Notes under the pieces: generated by a model
Database searches by the model: none
The model's input: only the letters and a program-made list of their open reading frames with translations
What the model was told of the DNA's origin: nothing
Assembly (NCBI RefSeq): GCF_000379765.1
Contig: NZ_KB903431.1
Coordinates: 1 to 64,000, forward strand
Direction: 5' to 3'
Length of the DNA: 64,000 nucleotides
From: Flexithrix dorotheae DSM 6795
GTDB taxonomy: Bacteria > Bacteroidota > Bacteroidia > Cytophagales > Flammeovirgaceae
Translations under genes and position numbers: made by a program
Shown: in pieces, positions 27,553 through 37,731 of the stretch
How the letters are laid out: each line of letters begins with the position of its first letter
Numbering within the stretch: the first letter of the stretch is position 1

Positions 27553-29781
27553 TCACGAATTTCCCATTTTTTTTGAGTTTAAAATATACTGGTGTTCACC
27601 GGCAATGTGGGTAAAAGGAAAATATTTTCCCATCCACCAGATTTCATTATCGGGTTTGGGCATTATTAGCGTATTTCCACTTTTACTGGGTTCTGAATTT
27701 CCATAATTCAATTGAATATCCCGAAAATAAATACCATAGGGAAAATCCTGTCCGTCATTTATGGTCCAGGTGCCTAGTGTAATGGTGAGTTTATCCAGGT
27801 TTAAGTTATGGAATTTGGATGTGGAGTTCTTCTCAAAATCTTTCAGAATATTTAAATGCGTCTGTTGGGTTTCCGTATTTTGATCCGCCATTTTCAAATG
27901 CACATTTTTACAGAATTCACTTTGGTTAAACCTACCGCCCAAACCACCATAGGCAATTCCCGTCCAGTAAATAAGGTTAAGTTTTTTGAAAGACCGGTCA
28001 AAGCCTTCAATCCAGATATAGGCTCCACACCAATCTACCTGGTCTGAAAATGCTTTATCAATCTGGTAATTAAGGGAAATAGAGGGAGACTCACCGGGTT
28101 TCAGTTTTACTGTTTGGGAAATTCTGTTGATCGTTTGGGGAAGCCTGTCCTGACCGGGGATATCGTAGCCTCTTTTCCTGGAAAACAGATACAAACAGGG
28201 TTGTCCATGATTATCCCTTATCTCACAAATATTGGAAGGATTTTTATCTTCGGTATAAACAAACCTTTTTGTCCAGCCTTCAATTCCATTTTTAAAGTCA
28301 CCATTCACTAATTTATCCGAGGCTGGGAGTTCAAATTTATAATTGAGCCATAATTTATATTTCTCTTCCTCAAATTTGGGCAGGGTTTCAGGATATTCAT
28401 AGACTTCCTGAGTCACGGTCTTAAAGGTGGCTTTTGCCTGATCATCATTAATATCCACAACCAAAATCCCCTGGCAGGGACCGCCTCCGAAATCCTCTTC
28501 TCCAAAAGCCCTTGGTCTGTAACCCGCAGCCGGCAGGTTAATCATTTTCATTCCCTTATATTCAACTGCAGTTTTGAAAGAAGCTTTGATGGGAATATGC
28601 ACATGGCCACTAAAATTGTATTTCACATTGCTATGTCTGGTTAAGAGCGCAAGCAATGTCCTTTTGACTTCTACCGATTCTGCATAATTAATGAGTGGGT
28701 TGATGCCAATCGGGTGGGAGGGGACATGTTGCATGAAAATAGTTGGTCTGTCTTTATGTTTTTCCAGGTCTTCTTCCAGCCAGTCGAAATAATGAGGATG
28801 AGTTTCCCAAAAATTATTTCTAAGGGGATCTGGCCAGACTATAAAATGCCATTTGCCCAGGTTGAAGGAATAAAGCATAAGCTCCAAACCATTGATTTTT
28901 TTCTGAGCAGCAAAAAAATTGTTGAATTCCTCCATATAATATCCCGGAGTAAATTCAGCCTTATACCTGGTCTCATGATTGCCAACCGCATACAGAATGG
29001 GAGATTTTAATTCCTTAAAAAACGCCTCCATACTTTGGAAGTTGGCTTCCTGACCCTGTCCATCTACAATATCTCCAAGCATTATGGAAAAAACCGGCTC
29101 AGGATCTAGTTTATTCGCCTGTACGATACTTTCTTCTATCCAGGCATTATGGATTTTCATTCTGGTTGGATGGTTCCCTTTTTCTTTAGGATCGCCCCCC
29201 TGGGGGTCTGCCATAATTACAAATCTGAAGGTATCACCAGGAATTTTGGCTCCTATTTCTTTTAAATCCAGTTCTCCAATTTCCTTATCGAGTAATAGGT
29301 TGGACGTAATTTTGGTTTTACCGAAAATTTGAGCAAACTCCTCATGATCTACCAATTGCTGAAGGGTAAAAGTATATTTCCCTTTTGCATGTTTAAAACT
29401 AATTTCGGTTTTGGGAGAAAATTCATTTAACCAGAGGACTAAAATATCTACATTTTCCCCGCTGGATTGGACTTGCAGGCTAATGTCTTCACTGGCAAAT
29501 TTATCTTCCCCATTTTCAAAAAAGTAGGATTTGCTTTTAGAAAGTTTTCCATTTTTAATTTTTATTTTGTCTTTGGTGGAGGAAATATCGGGTATTTCAG
29601 AGGACCTGAATTCCAGTCTTACCATTATCTCCCCTTTTTTAGAAACAGCCTCATCCAGGTGCTCAATTTTTCCATAGCTGTAGGCAGGAGTAAAACTATG
29701 TGGGGAAGTAATTAGTGAGGAGGTTGCCAATACCGAAGGAGCGGAAAGTCCTAAGTTTTTGATAAAGTTTCGTCTTTTCAT
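27553..29781 (-). CDS. Tat-exported calcineurin-like metallophosphoesterase
   Basis: 742 residues. A twin-arginine signal (RRNFIKNLGLS) starts the protein. A beta-rich N-terminal domain (about 40-180) precedes the metallophosphoesterase core with its motifs in order: MADPQGGD, MLGDIVDGQG, GNHETRY, MQHVPSHP and SGHVHIP (about 190-430). The C-terminal 250 residues look like a carbohydrate-binding-type jelly roll. The first motif is D-x-Q instead of the common D-x-H, a variant known in some phosphatases of this family. It acts in the periplasm on an unknown phosphoester. It stands alone as a transcription unit. Confidence 0.85.
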   Translation of the reverse strand: MKRRNFIKNLGLSAPSVLATSSLITSPHSFTPAYSYGKIEHLDEAVSKKGEIMVRLEFRSSEIPDISSTKDKIKIKNGKLSKSKSYFFENGEDKFASEDISLQVQSSGENVDILVLWLNEFSPKTEISFKHAKGKYTFTLQQLVDHEEFAQIFGKTKITSNLLLDKEIGELDLKEIGAKIPGDTFRFVIMADPQGGDPKEKGNHPTRMKIHNAWIEESIVQANKLDPEPVFSIMLGDIVDGQGQEANFQSMEAFFKELKSPILYAVGNHETRYKAEFTPGYYMEEFNNFFAAQKKINGLELMLYSFNLGKWHFIVWPDPLRNNFWETHPHYFDWLEEDLEKHKDRPTIFMQHVPSHPIGINPLINYAESVEVKRTLLALLTRHSNVKYNFSGHVHIPIKASFKTAVEYKGMKMINLPAAGYRPRAFGEEDFGGGPCQGILVVDINDDQAKATFKTVTQEVYEYPETLPKFEEEKYKLWLNYKFELPASDKLVNGDFKNGIEGWTKRFVYTEDKNPSNICEIRDNHGQPCLYLFSRKRGYDIPGQDRLPQTINRISQTVKLKPGESPSISLNYQIDKAFSDQVDWCGAYIWIEGFDRSFKKLNLIYWTGIAYGGLGGRFNQSEFCKNVHLKMADQNTETQQTHLNILKDFEKNSTSKFHNLNLDKLTITLGTWTINDGQDFPYGIYFRDIQLNYGNSEPSKSGNTLIMPKPDNEIWWMGKYFPFTHIAGEHQYILNSKKMGNS

Positions 29782-29825
29782 GAGGGTTGATTTTTTTCAT
29801 TTTCAATTTAAATACCCCATTTGTT

Positions 29826-29846
29826 CTTTAGGTATGAAACCTAAAG
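29826..29846. repeat. 8-bp inverted repeat upstream of the metallophosphoesterase gene
   Basis: CTTTAGGT (29826-29833) and ACCTAAAG (29839-29846) form a perfect stem with a 5-nt loop. It lies 45 bp upstream of the phosphoesterase start and 110 bp past the stop of the LysM-like gene, both on the minus strand. There is no T-run, so an operator is as likely as a terminator. Confidence 0.3.
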
Positions 29847-29956
29847 GCAATTAAATTTCAGGATAACAAAAAATTGTTACCAATGGGCATTGAAAAGGAA
29901 ATTTAGTCAGATTAATGTTTCCGGATGTCCTGTGCTTTCATGAAAATAAGGAACAA

Positions 29957-30478
29957 TTATTTCCCAAATGGGATAAAAACAAACTTGCCGGGAGAAGGAT
30001 CGAGATTGAATCGGGGTATCAATACCGAATCGGAAGGTTCTTCATAATACCGGGCAGCCAGGTTGGTATAGGTATCCTCTTCTGTGAGGTAATGCATGCC
30101 TTTCACCGGAACAATAAACCATCGTTCTCCCATTACATCATTCCATTTGATGGCTTTGCTATTGGTGATATTAAATTTTAAGGCCACATCCAGTACTGAG
30201 TATCTTTTTTCTACATCCCTGTAAAGTCCATAAATTCGGAAATTATCACTATCGAAAGGATCAAATCTATATTCATACATAGCCCTGTCCCGCTCAAAGT
30301 TGTCTTCTTCAATTTTTGCAAGTTTTTCACTTAAAGTGGCGGATAGATTTTCCAGGCTGTCCAGTTTGCTGGAAGAATTGGAGTATTTGGTCTCCCATTC
30401 CTCCTTATTTTGGAGATATAAATAGGTGATAAATCCTGAAAAGGCAAGAAAGGCTATGATGTTGATTGCTTGTTTCAT
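29957..30478 (-). CDS. Membrane-anchored protein with degenerate LysM-like repeats
   Basis: 173 residues. One N-terminal membrane helix (about 4-22) is followed by a coiled coil (about 25-65) and two LysM-like stretches. The first is YSVLDVALKFNIT..WFIVPV; the second is HYLTEEDTYTNLAARYY..KFVFIPFGK. Both share the T/V-x-x-x-A-x-x-Y/F plus final I-P pattern of LysM. LysM binds peptidoglycan or chitin, so a periplasmic peptidoglycan-associated role is plausible. The match is weak and the protein is best treated as hypothetical. It is likely monocistronic. Confidence 0.6.
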   Translation of the reverse strand: MKQAINIIAFLAFSGFITYLYLQNKEEWETKYSNSSSKLDSLENLSATLSEKLAKIEEDNFERDRAMYEYRFDPFDSDNFRIYGLYRDVEKRYSVLDVALKFNITNSKAIKWNDVMGERWFIVPVKGMHYLTEEDTYTNLAARYYEEPSDSVLIPRFNLDPSPGKFVFIPFGK

Positions 30479-30872
30479 TTTAAAAAAATTCTACAATCCC
30501 CGATGTATTTCGGTGATAGTGATCCATGGTATTGATCTAAATAGAAAAAATGGAAGTTTATTCCCCTTCCAACTGATATTCCAGCCCAAAATTATTACTT
30601 CTTCCAAATTCTAAAGATTTTTTGATGAAAATTTAGGGAGATCTGCTTTAAAAATGTAATTATTAAGGTAACCTGCAATTCACGTTTTACAGACAGAAAG
30701 ATTGGGAAATAATGAAAAGAAAGGGAAATATTGATTAAATTGATCAGCATTTAGTTAATAAATTTTTCCATATTTTTTTGGCAAAACGTTTTGGGTTACC
30801 TTAGACAACAGCTGAATTTGGAAGATAAAGTCTGATTCCTTCAAGGATCAGATAAAGCTAAAAACCGAAACT
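30479..30872. other. 394-bp intergenic region with a 12-bp palindrome
   Basis: AT-rich region between divergent genes. A perfect palindrome CAAAACGTTTTG lies at 30782-30793, directly before TACCTTAG (30797-30804), which is one base from the -7 consensus. The pair is about 70-90 bp upstream of the 30873 start codon and may be a regulated promoter. I see no RNA gene. Confidence 0.35.
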
Positions 30873-33548
30873 ATGAGAAGATATTTACTACTGAAACCTT
30901 CAGGGCTCATGCTCTGGCTAATTTTCTTTTCCCTCATCCCGACAACTCATCTTTTTGCTACTCATATAGTAGGTGGGGAAATGGAACTTACCCATCTTGA
31001 AAACAATAGATACCGAATTGGTTTACTACTTTATTTTGATGAAATAAATGGTCAACAGGGCGCCAAAGATCAAAGTGTAAGTATTGCCATATTTAGAAAA
31101 TCCGATAATTCCAGAATCCGAAATTATATATTATATCAGCGTGAGGTTGTCCCGGTAAATTACACGGTTCCTGAATGTGCTATTGGTTCGTTAAAAACAA
31201 GTAAGGTATATTATGCAGGTGAATTTTTTCTCGCACCCAATGATTTTAGTGATCCTGAAGGGTATTATATGGCATTTGAAAGATGTTGCCGGAATGACAT
31301 AATCGAGAATATTTTAAGGCCTGAAGATGCGGGGCAAACATTTTACCTGGAATTCCCGCCTTTAATAAAAGATGGGGCGCCTTTCATTAATTCCTCCCCC
31401 AAATTATTTCCTCCCTTAAGTGATTATGCCTGTATCAACCAACCTTTTATTTTTGACTTTTCTGGTGAAGATGCCGATAATGATTCCTTAAGTTATGCTA
31501 TTGCCACTCCAATTAATGGGTTCTCCACCCCGGATGATCCTGCGCCAAACCCAAGGCCGGGACCTTATTCCACAGTAGAATTTTTACCCACATACGGTTT
31601 AGATAGTATGATCAAAGGAAGTCCTCCTTTAAACATTGATGCTAAAACGGGAATCCTGAGCCTCACTCCTTCAGAGCTGGGCTTATTTGTGTTTTCAGTG
31701 AAATGTGAGGAGTTCAGAAATGGAGAAAAAATAGGTGAAGTGGTGAGAGATTTTCAGATGTTGGTAGTCGATTGTCCAATCCCCAATGCACCCACAGTGA
31801 TGGCACAAAATTCTGATGGAACCTTATTCAACAATGTAGATACTTTGATTTATGAGGTAGGGAAAGGGGATGCCTGTATCGAAGTTTTTGTTACAGATCC
31901 CGATCCTCAAACCAGAGTTTATACCAGAGTGATTCCAAAGAATTTCAAAACAAACGAACTGGAAATTTTAGGGGATTTACAAAGAATGATTAATCCCGGA
32001 GATACCGCAAAACTTCAGCTATGTATAAAAGATTGCCCCGATATTAGAAATGAAATTTATGAAGTTGAGGTATTGGTAGGGGACAATACCTGTAGCTTGC
32101 CATTAGTGGATACTTTCCGGTTGGTTTTCGATATTCGGGAGCCCAATACCCCTCCTGAGTTGAAAAGTGAAGATTTGAGCTTTAACAATGAATTGAAGGT
32201 ATATGAAACCACATTGATTTTGGGAGATACCCTTGATTTTAAAATGCTGGGTTTGGATGAGGATATGGATAGTGTGGTCATGAAAGCCATTGGCGATGGA
32301 TTTGATTTTGGAACTGAAGGCATGCAATTGAATAATGTTTCCGGAATTGCCCCTGTGGAAGCTGGATTTAGTTGGGTGCCAACCTGTGCTAACATGGGAC
32401 CGGGAATTGAGGAAAAGTCCTTTGAGATAGATTTCCTGCTTCAGGATTATGGGGCTTGTGGAATTAAATCTACTGACACTGCAAGAGTGAAAATTAACCT
32501 GGTTCATATTCCAGAGCCGAATAAAGTTCCTCAGGTTTCTGCAGATGGACTTTCCTTCGATGGTAAATTGAGTGCATATTGTGATACGGTAATTGTAGGA
32601 GATTTGTACAAATTGAATATTCGGGGATTTGATCCGGATGGTGACAGCATTACCCTTACCGGATTTGGAAGTGATTTTAATTTCCTGGAAAAAGGGATGG
32701 TATTTGGCAATGTTTCTGGCTTTGGAGAAGTTACCTCAGAATTTATGTGGCAAACCTCCTGTAGTGATATTCAGGGCGTAAATGAGGGCGTAAATATGCA
32801 GACTCTGGAATTATTTTTTGTAAGCTCCGATTACAATGATTGTTATGCTATTACTGCGGATACCGTTAAATTAAAATTGAAACTGATATTTGTACCTGAT
32901 CCGGCAAAAGCTCCCGTATTGAGCATTAACGGAGCAAAATATGATCATGAAGCTTTGATTTACACCGAAACGATTGAAGCAGGCCAGGATATTTCCCTGG
33001 ATATTTTTGGAAGAGATTTTGGGTCGGATGAACTTGATGTCACGATTTCAGGAATGGGATTCAATCTGGCAGATTTGGGTATGACTACTCAAAATGTCAC
33101 GGGGAAATCTCCAGTGAAATCTGAGTTTTACTGGATTACGGACTGTAGTATGCTCAATGATTCTGCTGCCACAGAATTTACTTTGCAGATAATAGCCCGA
33201 AATAGTCAGAAATGTGGCCTGGAAGCCGCTGATACCGCTCTTCTAAAGCTAAAAGTAATTGATCCCCTAAGGGAAGATTTGGAAGCTTTCCCCAATGCAT
33301 TTACACCCAATGGAGATGGCAAAAGCGATACGTATTACATTACGGAACTCCCCAAAGATACCTGCAAAGACAGGTTTGAATTTGTTGAAATCTCCAACAG
33401 GTGGGGAGATATTATCTTTAACAGTGAGGAAAGAAATTTTCAATGGGATGGGGTAGGGCATCCTCAGGGAGTCTATTATTATGTCATCAAGTTTACGGAA
33501 TCCATTTACAAAGGAACCATTTCTCTGGTTGGCCCAAATACCAATTAA
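30873..33548 (+). CDS. T9SS type B (gliding-motility C-terminal) surface protein
   Basis: 891 residues. A signal peptide (about 1-28, ending LFA) is followed by THIVGGEMEL, a start typical of gliding-motility-associated surface proteins. A conserved N-terminal domain (about 30-420) with several Cys precedes three repeats of about 125-130 residues (starting near 32145, 32519 and 32904). Each repeat has an L-D/N-x-x-G-x-D-F/L-G/E-x-G-M core and a conserved W-x-T-x-C. The C-terminal domain (AFTPNGDGKSDTY, NRWGDIIF, GVYYYVIKF) is the type B T9SS sorting tail. The protein should be exported and displayed outside. No enzyme motif is seen; adhesion or gliding is inferred. It converges with the next gene across 21 bp. 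Confidence 0.88.
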   Translation: MRRYLLLKPSGLMLWLIFFSLIPTTHLFATHIVGGEMELTHLENNRYRIGLLLYFDEINGQQGAKDQSVSIAIFRKSDNSRIRNYILYQREVVPVNYTVPECAIGSLKTSKVYYAGEFFLAPNDFSDPEGYYMAFERCCRNDIIENILRPEDAGQTFYLEFPPLIKDGAPFINSSPKLFPPLSDYACINQPFIFDFSGEDADNDSLSYAIATPINGFSTPDDPAPNPRPGPYSTVEFLPTYGLDSMIKGSPPLNIDAKTGILSLTPSELGLFVFSVKCEEFRNGEKIGEVVRDFQMLVVDCPIPNAPTVMAQNSDGTLFNNVDTLIYEVGKGDACIEVFVTDPDPQTRVYTRVIPKNFKTNELEILGDLQRMINPGDTAKLQLCIKDCPDIRNEIYEVEVLVGDNTCSLPLVDTFRLVFDIREPNTPPELKSEDLSFNNELKVYETTLILGDTLDFKMLGLDEDMDSVVMKAIGDGFDFGTEGMQLNNVSGIAPVEAGFSWVPTCANMGPGIEEKSFEIDFLLQDYGACGIKSTDTARVKINLVHIPEPNKVPQVSADGLSFDGKLSAYCDTVIVGDLYKLNIRGFDPDGDSITLTGFGSDFNFLEKGMVFGNVSGFGEVTSEFMWQTSCSDIQGVNEGVNMQTLELFFVSSDYNDCYAITADTVKLKLKLIFVPDPAKAPVLSINGAKYDHEALIYTETIEAGQDISLDIFGRDFGSDELDVTISGMGFNLADLGMTTQNVTGKSPVKSEFYWITDCSMLNDSAATEFTLQIIARNSQKCGLEAADTALLKLKVIDPLREDLEAFPNAFTPNGDGKSDTYYITELPKDTCKDRFEFVEISNRWGDIIFNSEERNFQWDGVGHPQGVYYYVIKFTESIYKGTISLVGPNTN

Positions 33549-33569
33549 GGAAGTAAGGGCAAGGAAGGC

Positions 33570-36500
33570 TTAATCCTCTTTTCTTATGAAAACAATTTTC
33601 TCTCTGTGTTTAGTCATGATTTTATCAAAGAAGGCTTTGAATTCAGGATATTCAGAGGGAAATATTTCATTGGAGCGGGTGTGAATTGTACTAGAAACAT
33701 TGATTTCATTCATATTGTAGGAAACCTGGTAAATGAACTGGGCCACAAGTGAGTCTTTCCCCATTTTTACAAGAAAATCAGAAAGCTCTTTTTCAAATTT
33801 AATATCTGTGTTTTGTGGAGCCCTGGCTATTTTATAACCTTCCGGAATCTCCAAGGTAATGACGTGCACATAATTTTTGGGGTAAAGTAATGTAATAGGA
33901 TCAATAATGGAATCTGCAGAAAATGGGTTGGCGCGCATTTGTTCCAGCATCATAGGGTTTACTACAATGGAATCTGCCTGTTTTTCAGAAAAATCCAGCG
34001 TTCTAAACTTATAATTGGATTTCAAAGGCTTATCAAATTCTGTAAGGTTGATAAAAGCCATATTGTCCACCTTTACATCATTAAACCGGCTTTCAAATAC
34101 AGATTGCAGCTTTCTGGACAATTGTTTCTCATAAATTTCCCGTCTTTTGTCCAGCGCCATAAAATTCGTCTGCTGATAGGTGATTTCCCCTTCCATTGCC
34201 CCAACCATATCCAGATGCATTTTCGCATAAGAAAACTGGGTTGACCGGGCATTCAAAATATTGAGCCACTCGGGGTTATCTGAACTTACCTTCCAGGCCA
34301 GACCATTCATGTCCTCAGCCGAAATAAGGTTGTAACCCCTCATAAAATCCGTAGCATCCAGCAAAATGGTTTTTCCATTGATCTTCACTTCAGCAATCAC
34401 ATTGTTCAATTTCCGGATATCAGGCACTGATTGCAGTAATGGACCATGGGTTTTGGTACTCAGTACCACAGGGTTAGCCTTAATTCCGGCATCATTGAGC
34501 AAAGCTGTAAGGAAAAGATTTACATCTGCACTGTTCCCCCTTTTAGATTCTGCTATTTTTTTGAGGTCCTGGGAAACGAAAATAGAATATTCTCCATTCC
34601 ACCGTACATTATTTTGCACATATTTATAGATTCTAACCATTCTCGCCAGGTCAGAATCAATGAAATCGAAGAGTGGAATCAGTTTTTTAGTGAATTTTTT
34701 GGAATTTTTGAGTTGCTGCCCGAAATTCTCATGGGTAATCAAAACTTTATTAACTTCTTCCCACGATTGGGTTTTTGTAGGCAGTTTTTCTCCAATTAAC
34801 AATTCATTTTCTTCTCCGGGAAATACAGCCCTCATGGGGTGTCTTTTGAAATCGTCCTCCAGGCTTTCTCTGGTCCACCTTCTTCCACTGTATCTGGAAG
34901 TTACAGGGCGATTAATGCCTCGGTTGAATGCTGTGAAATTATTATTGAAAAAACTTGGTCCGTATCTGTTCCACCTAATTCTTTGCAGCCAGGTAGCATC
35001 CTGAAAAATACCCATAGGATTTACATTGCTGTATCCTGATAAATTAAAGGTCAATTTCGAAACCTGATTGATGCCCGGGTTTTCGGGTATTGGAGGAAGA
35101 TCCTTTAAAATAAATACCGTTCTTAAAGTACTTACAGCCTGTTGATAGTTTATGTTTTGTCCATTGTACCTTGGTGCGGTATTGGTATTCATCCAGTTAC
35201 TATAGCCCATTTGCATATAATCCCAATTGGCAAATTCTGCAATTGCTGCCATTCTGATGTTTCCGGAAATATTCTGGGATACGGATTCTTTAATTATCTG
35301 GTGGGCGGGATACAAACCTTGTAAATCTGTTTTGTATTCGTAAAAATGGGGAATAAGTAATTCCAGCTCGCTATATTCTGTAGGAAGCTTGTTTTGGAAA
35401 AACCATGGAATCAGGTTTTCGTAGTCATCGTAAATCAGTTCATAGGTATATTCAATAATGCTTCCCACACGAACCTCCGGCATAGTTAAAATTTTATAGG
35501 CAACTGTAGTATCTTCATTGAGGGCATATTTGAACTTACCCCTTTCATTTTCATATCTATTAGTAAAGTCGGTGACAATGTCCCTTTTCTTTATTTTATT
35601 TCTACTGATATTGTCATTCAGGTCGAGATTGTAGGTATTGGCTTTCACATAATTGATACGGGCATTTTTAGGGAATTTTATTTTTATATTTCCGTGTTTT
35701 ACCCCTTCCTGTGTTTGAATTTTTATTCTTCTTGTTTTTTCAATTACAAGCTTTACCAAACCATCGCTATCAACAATATCGTATCGAATAATACCCTTAT
35801 CGAAAAGAATTACAGCATCGTGATTGGGAAACTTCACGGAATTGTTTTCTAAATCTTCCTGCGTAATTTTACCAAGGTTTGAAGTGATTTCGTGTATGGT
35901 TTTAGAAGCAGCTTCATTTTTCTTTTCATTTTCTAATACCCCTAATGAAGCAGGTATCGCATCCTGTTCCTCGTTTGTTTCTTCATTTTCTCTGAGCTGA
36001 TTTTCCTTCAGCCAATCCACATATAAGTTGCCAAAGGTACCGGAGGCTTCGAAAGATTGGATTACATTTTCCTCAATAGGAGTTCTTCTTACAATAGGAT
36101 TTTCCTGCCAGAATTTCGGGTTATAATTAACTCCTTTTATTTTTTCCAGATCAGAAAGCAATTCCTCCTCTTCATTATTCATCTGGCTTTCATGCTGGAG
36201 AATTACTTCTGAGTTAAAACTGTATTCGTCCGTATTGATAAGCGAATCCGACTGGCTTTTATCGGCATCGAGGTCATGGTTGTAAAAGGATAAAAATGAA
36301 TGGGTGGTAATTTGTCGGTCATATTGTTTTCGCTTGGAATGATTAAAGGTATGTGTAATATTAATATAATCGAGCACCAGCGATTCATCCTCCAGTTCCC
36401 TGTAGGCCATATCTATTTTTCGTCTGTAATCTGAAATTTTACTTCCTTTCCCCTTCACCAGATTTATGGATGCTCCAAGAATCTCTCCTTTTAGTTTTAA

Positions 36501-37595
36501 GATATCATAGTTTTTGGTATCAATATAAATGTCCCCCTTAAAAACTGGAAAACCGATAGTTACATTAGGTATAAACTCTAAAATGGCCACAAGCCGGTCC
36601 TGATATTTGATGAAGTTTTTTAATTCAATATCGTAAAATTGTTCGGGGTTTTCCCTGATAGGAGAGAGTAGCAGGTTTTCATCGGAAATCCCATCATCAA
36701 AAGATTTTAAATGTTTGGATATCAGTGTGAAATTGATATGATACAGGTATTCTTTTTCGAAAATATCGCCTCTTAAGGCAAATCTGCCATTGTTGATTTT
36801 CCAATTGGCAATTCCCTTTCTGCTATAGGAAACATCATATAAAATCTCATAGATTTCCGGATAAACATCATCAATTTTGGAGATTTGCCTGTAAAATGCT
36901 TTGGCAGTTTGTAAACTATATTGGTAAGAAAGTGCTTTCTTTCGTGCATTTTCAATTAATGACTTTTCATAATTTTCATTGACGGTAATTTCAGGAATTA
37001 TCTGTGCACTGGGAGTAAGGTAAATTACTGAATTTTCATTTTCTAAGGTAGAAGCTAAAATTTCGATTCTTTCAAACCCAATGTGAGAGAAAATTAAGGT
37101 ATCGGTACGTCCTGATTTAATGATAAATTCTCCTTCGATGTTGGAAGAAGTACCCTTTCTTTTTCCTTTTAGACCAATATTTACAAAAGGGATGGTAGCC
37201 TGGGTTTCCTTGTCCTTTACTTTGCCGGAAAAATTTTGAATTTCCGGTTCATTAATTTTGAGCACAACAATATCTGTTAAAAAGGAAAAGGAAATATTAT
37301 CCGGGCCGAACAGGTTACTCAAAACCTCCCTTAAAGGCTTTTGTTCTAATTTGAGAGTTGTTTTTTTTTGTAGTGTCTGAAGGATATAGTTGTTGATATA
37401 AGAAAACCTGATTTTATATTTTTCTTCTAATTCCCCCATGGCCTGTTCAATGGAAATATCCTGGAAATCCACCGAAACTATTTTATCCTCCAGGTTGGAC
37501 TGGGCCATCACCCGTCCTGAAAAAGGGTTGAAAATACTTGAAAGTAATGCAAAGATTATGAGAGGGAAAACCTTTTTCAGGAAAGGTTGAAGCAT
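33570..37595 (-). CDS. STN/CRD protein with DUF3857 and degenerate transglutaminase domain
   Basis: The reading frame reaches 37673 (1367 residues), but the signal peptide starts at the internal ATG at 37595 (MLQPFLKKVFPLIIF.., ending RVMAQS), which I prefer. Next is an STN domain (about 35-120), as in TonB-dependent transducers, and a CarboxypepD_reg-like sandwich (about 125-210). An uncharacterised region and a Glu-rich linker lead to DUF3857 (about 590-800) and a transglutaminase-core region. In that core the catalytic Cys is Ser (RGNSADVN, Ser1048 of the longer frame) and the His position is Asn (LNNVIAEV), while LLDATD remains. It is likely inactive as an enzyme and may be a binding or structural domain in the periplasm. 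The FecR gene upstream suggests that it signals through STN. Confidence 0.78.
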   Translation of the reverse strand: MLQPFLKKVFPLIIFALLSSIFNPFSGRVMAQSNLEDKIVSVDFQDISIEQAMGELEEKYKIRFSYINNYILQTLQKKTTLKLEQKPLREVLSNLFGPDNISFSFLTDIVVLKINEPEIQNFSGKVKDKETQATIPFVNIGLKGKRKGTSSNIEGEFIIKSGRTDTLIFSHIGFERIEILASTLENENSVIYLTPSAQIIPEITVNENYEKSLIENARKKALSYQYSLQTAKAFYRQISKIDDVYPEIYEILYDVSYSRKGIANWKINNGRFALRGDIFEKEYLYHINFTLISKHLKSFDDGISDENLLLSPIRENPEQFYDIELKNFIKYQDRLVAILEFIPNVTIGFPVFKGDIYIDTKNYDILKLKGEILGASINLVKGKGSKISDYRRKIDMAYRELEDESLVLDYINITHTFNHSKRKQYDRQITTHSFLSFYNHDLDADKSQSDSLINTDEYSFNSEVILQHESQMNNEEEELLSDLEKIKGVNYNPKFWQENPIVRRTPIEENVIQSFEASGTFGNLYVDWLKENQLRENEETNEEQDAIPASLGVLENEKKNEAASKTIHEITSNLGKITQEDLENNSVKFPNHDAVILFDKGIIRYDIVDSDGLVKLVIEKTRRIKIQTQEGVKHGNIKIKFPKNARINYVKANTYNLDLNDNISRNKIKKRDIVTDFTNRYENERGKFKYALNEDTTVAYKILTMPEVRVGSIIEYTYELIYDDYENLIPWFFQNKLPTEYSELELLIPHFYEYKTDLQGLYPAHQIIKESVSQNISGNIRMAAIAEFANWDYMQMGYSNWMNTNTAPRYNGQNINYQQAVSTLRTVFILKDLPPIPENPGINQVSKLTFNLSGYSNVNPMGIFQDATWLQRIRWNRYGPSFFNNNFTAFNRGINRPVTSRYSGRRWTRESLEDDFKRHPMRAVFPGEENELLIGEKLPTKTQSWEEVNKVLITHENFGQQLKNSKKFTKKLIPLFDFIDSDLARMVRIYKYVQNNVRWNGEYSIFVSQDLKKIAESKRGNSADVNLFLTALLNDAGIKANPVVLSTKTHGPLLQSVPDIRKLNNVIAEVKINGKTILLDATDFMRGYNLISAEDMNGLAWKVSSDNPEWLNILNARSTQFSYAKMHLDMVGAMEGEITYQQTNFMALDKRREIYEKQLSRKLQSVFESRFNDVKVDNMAFINLTEFDKPLKSNYKFRTLDFSEKQADSIVVNPMMLEQMRANPFSADSIIDPITLLYPKNYVHVITLEIPEGYKIARAPQNTDIKFEKELSDFLVKMGKDSLVAQFIYQVSYNMNEINVSSTIHTRSNEIFPSEYPEFKAFFDKIMTKHREKIVFIRKED

Positions 37596-37731
37596 ATTGG
37601 CCTTATACCTGTCGAAATGCAAAAGGTAAATTTCTTTACTTTTTTTTGGTTTGTAGCAACTCAGTTTCGGCATATATAAAAGCTTTTTTGAGGACCATTA
37701 TTGAATTAGCCTTCAAAAATTAAATTGTAAA

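Noticed and set aside
33570-37673. SusC/TonB-dependent receptor
   Set aside because: The STN and CRD start is the same, but plug and barrel domains are absent and DUF3857 follows.
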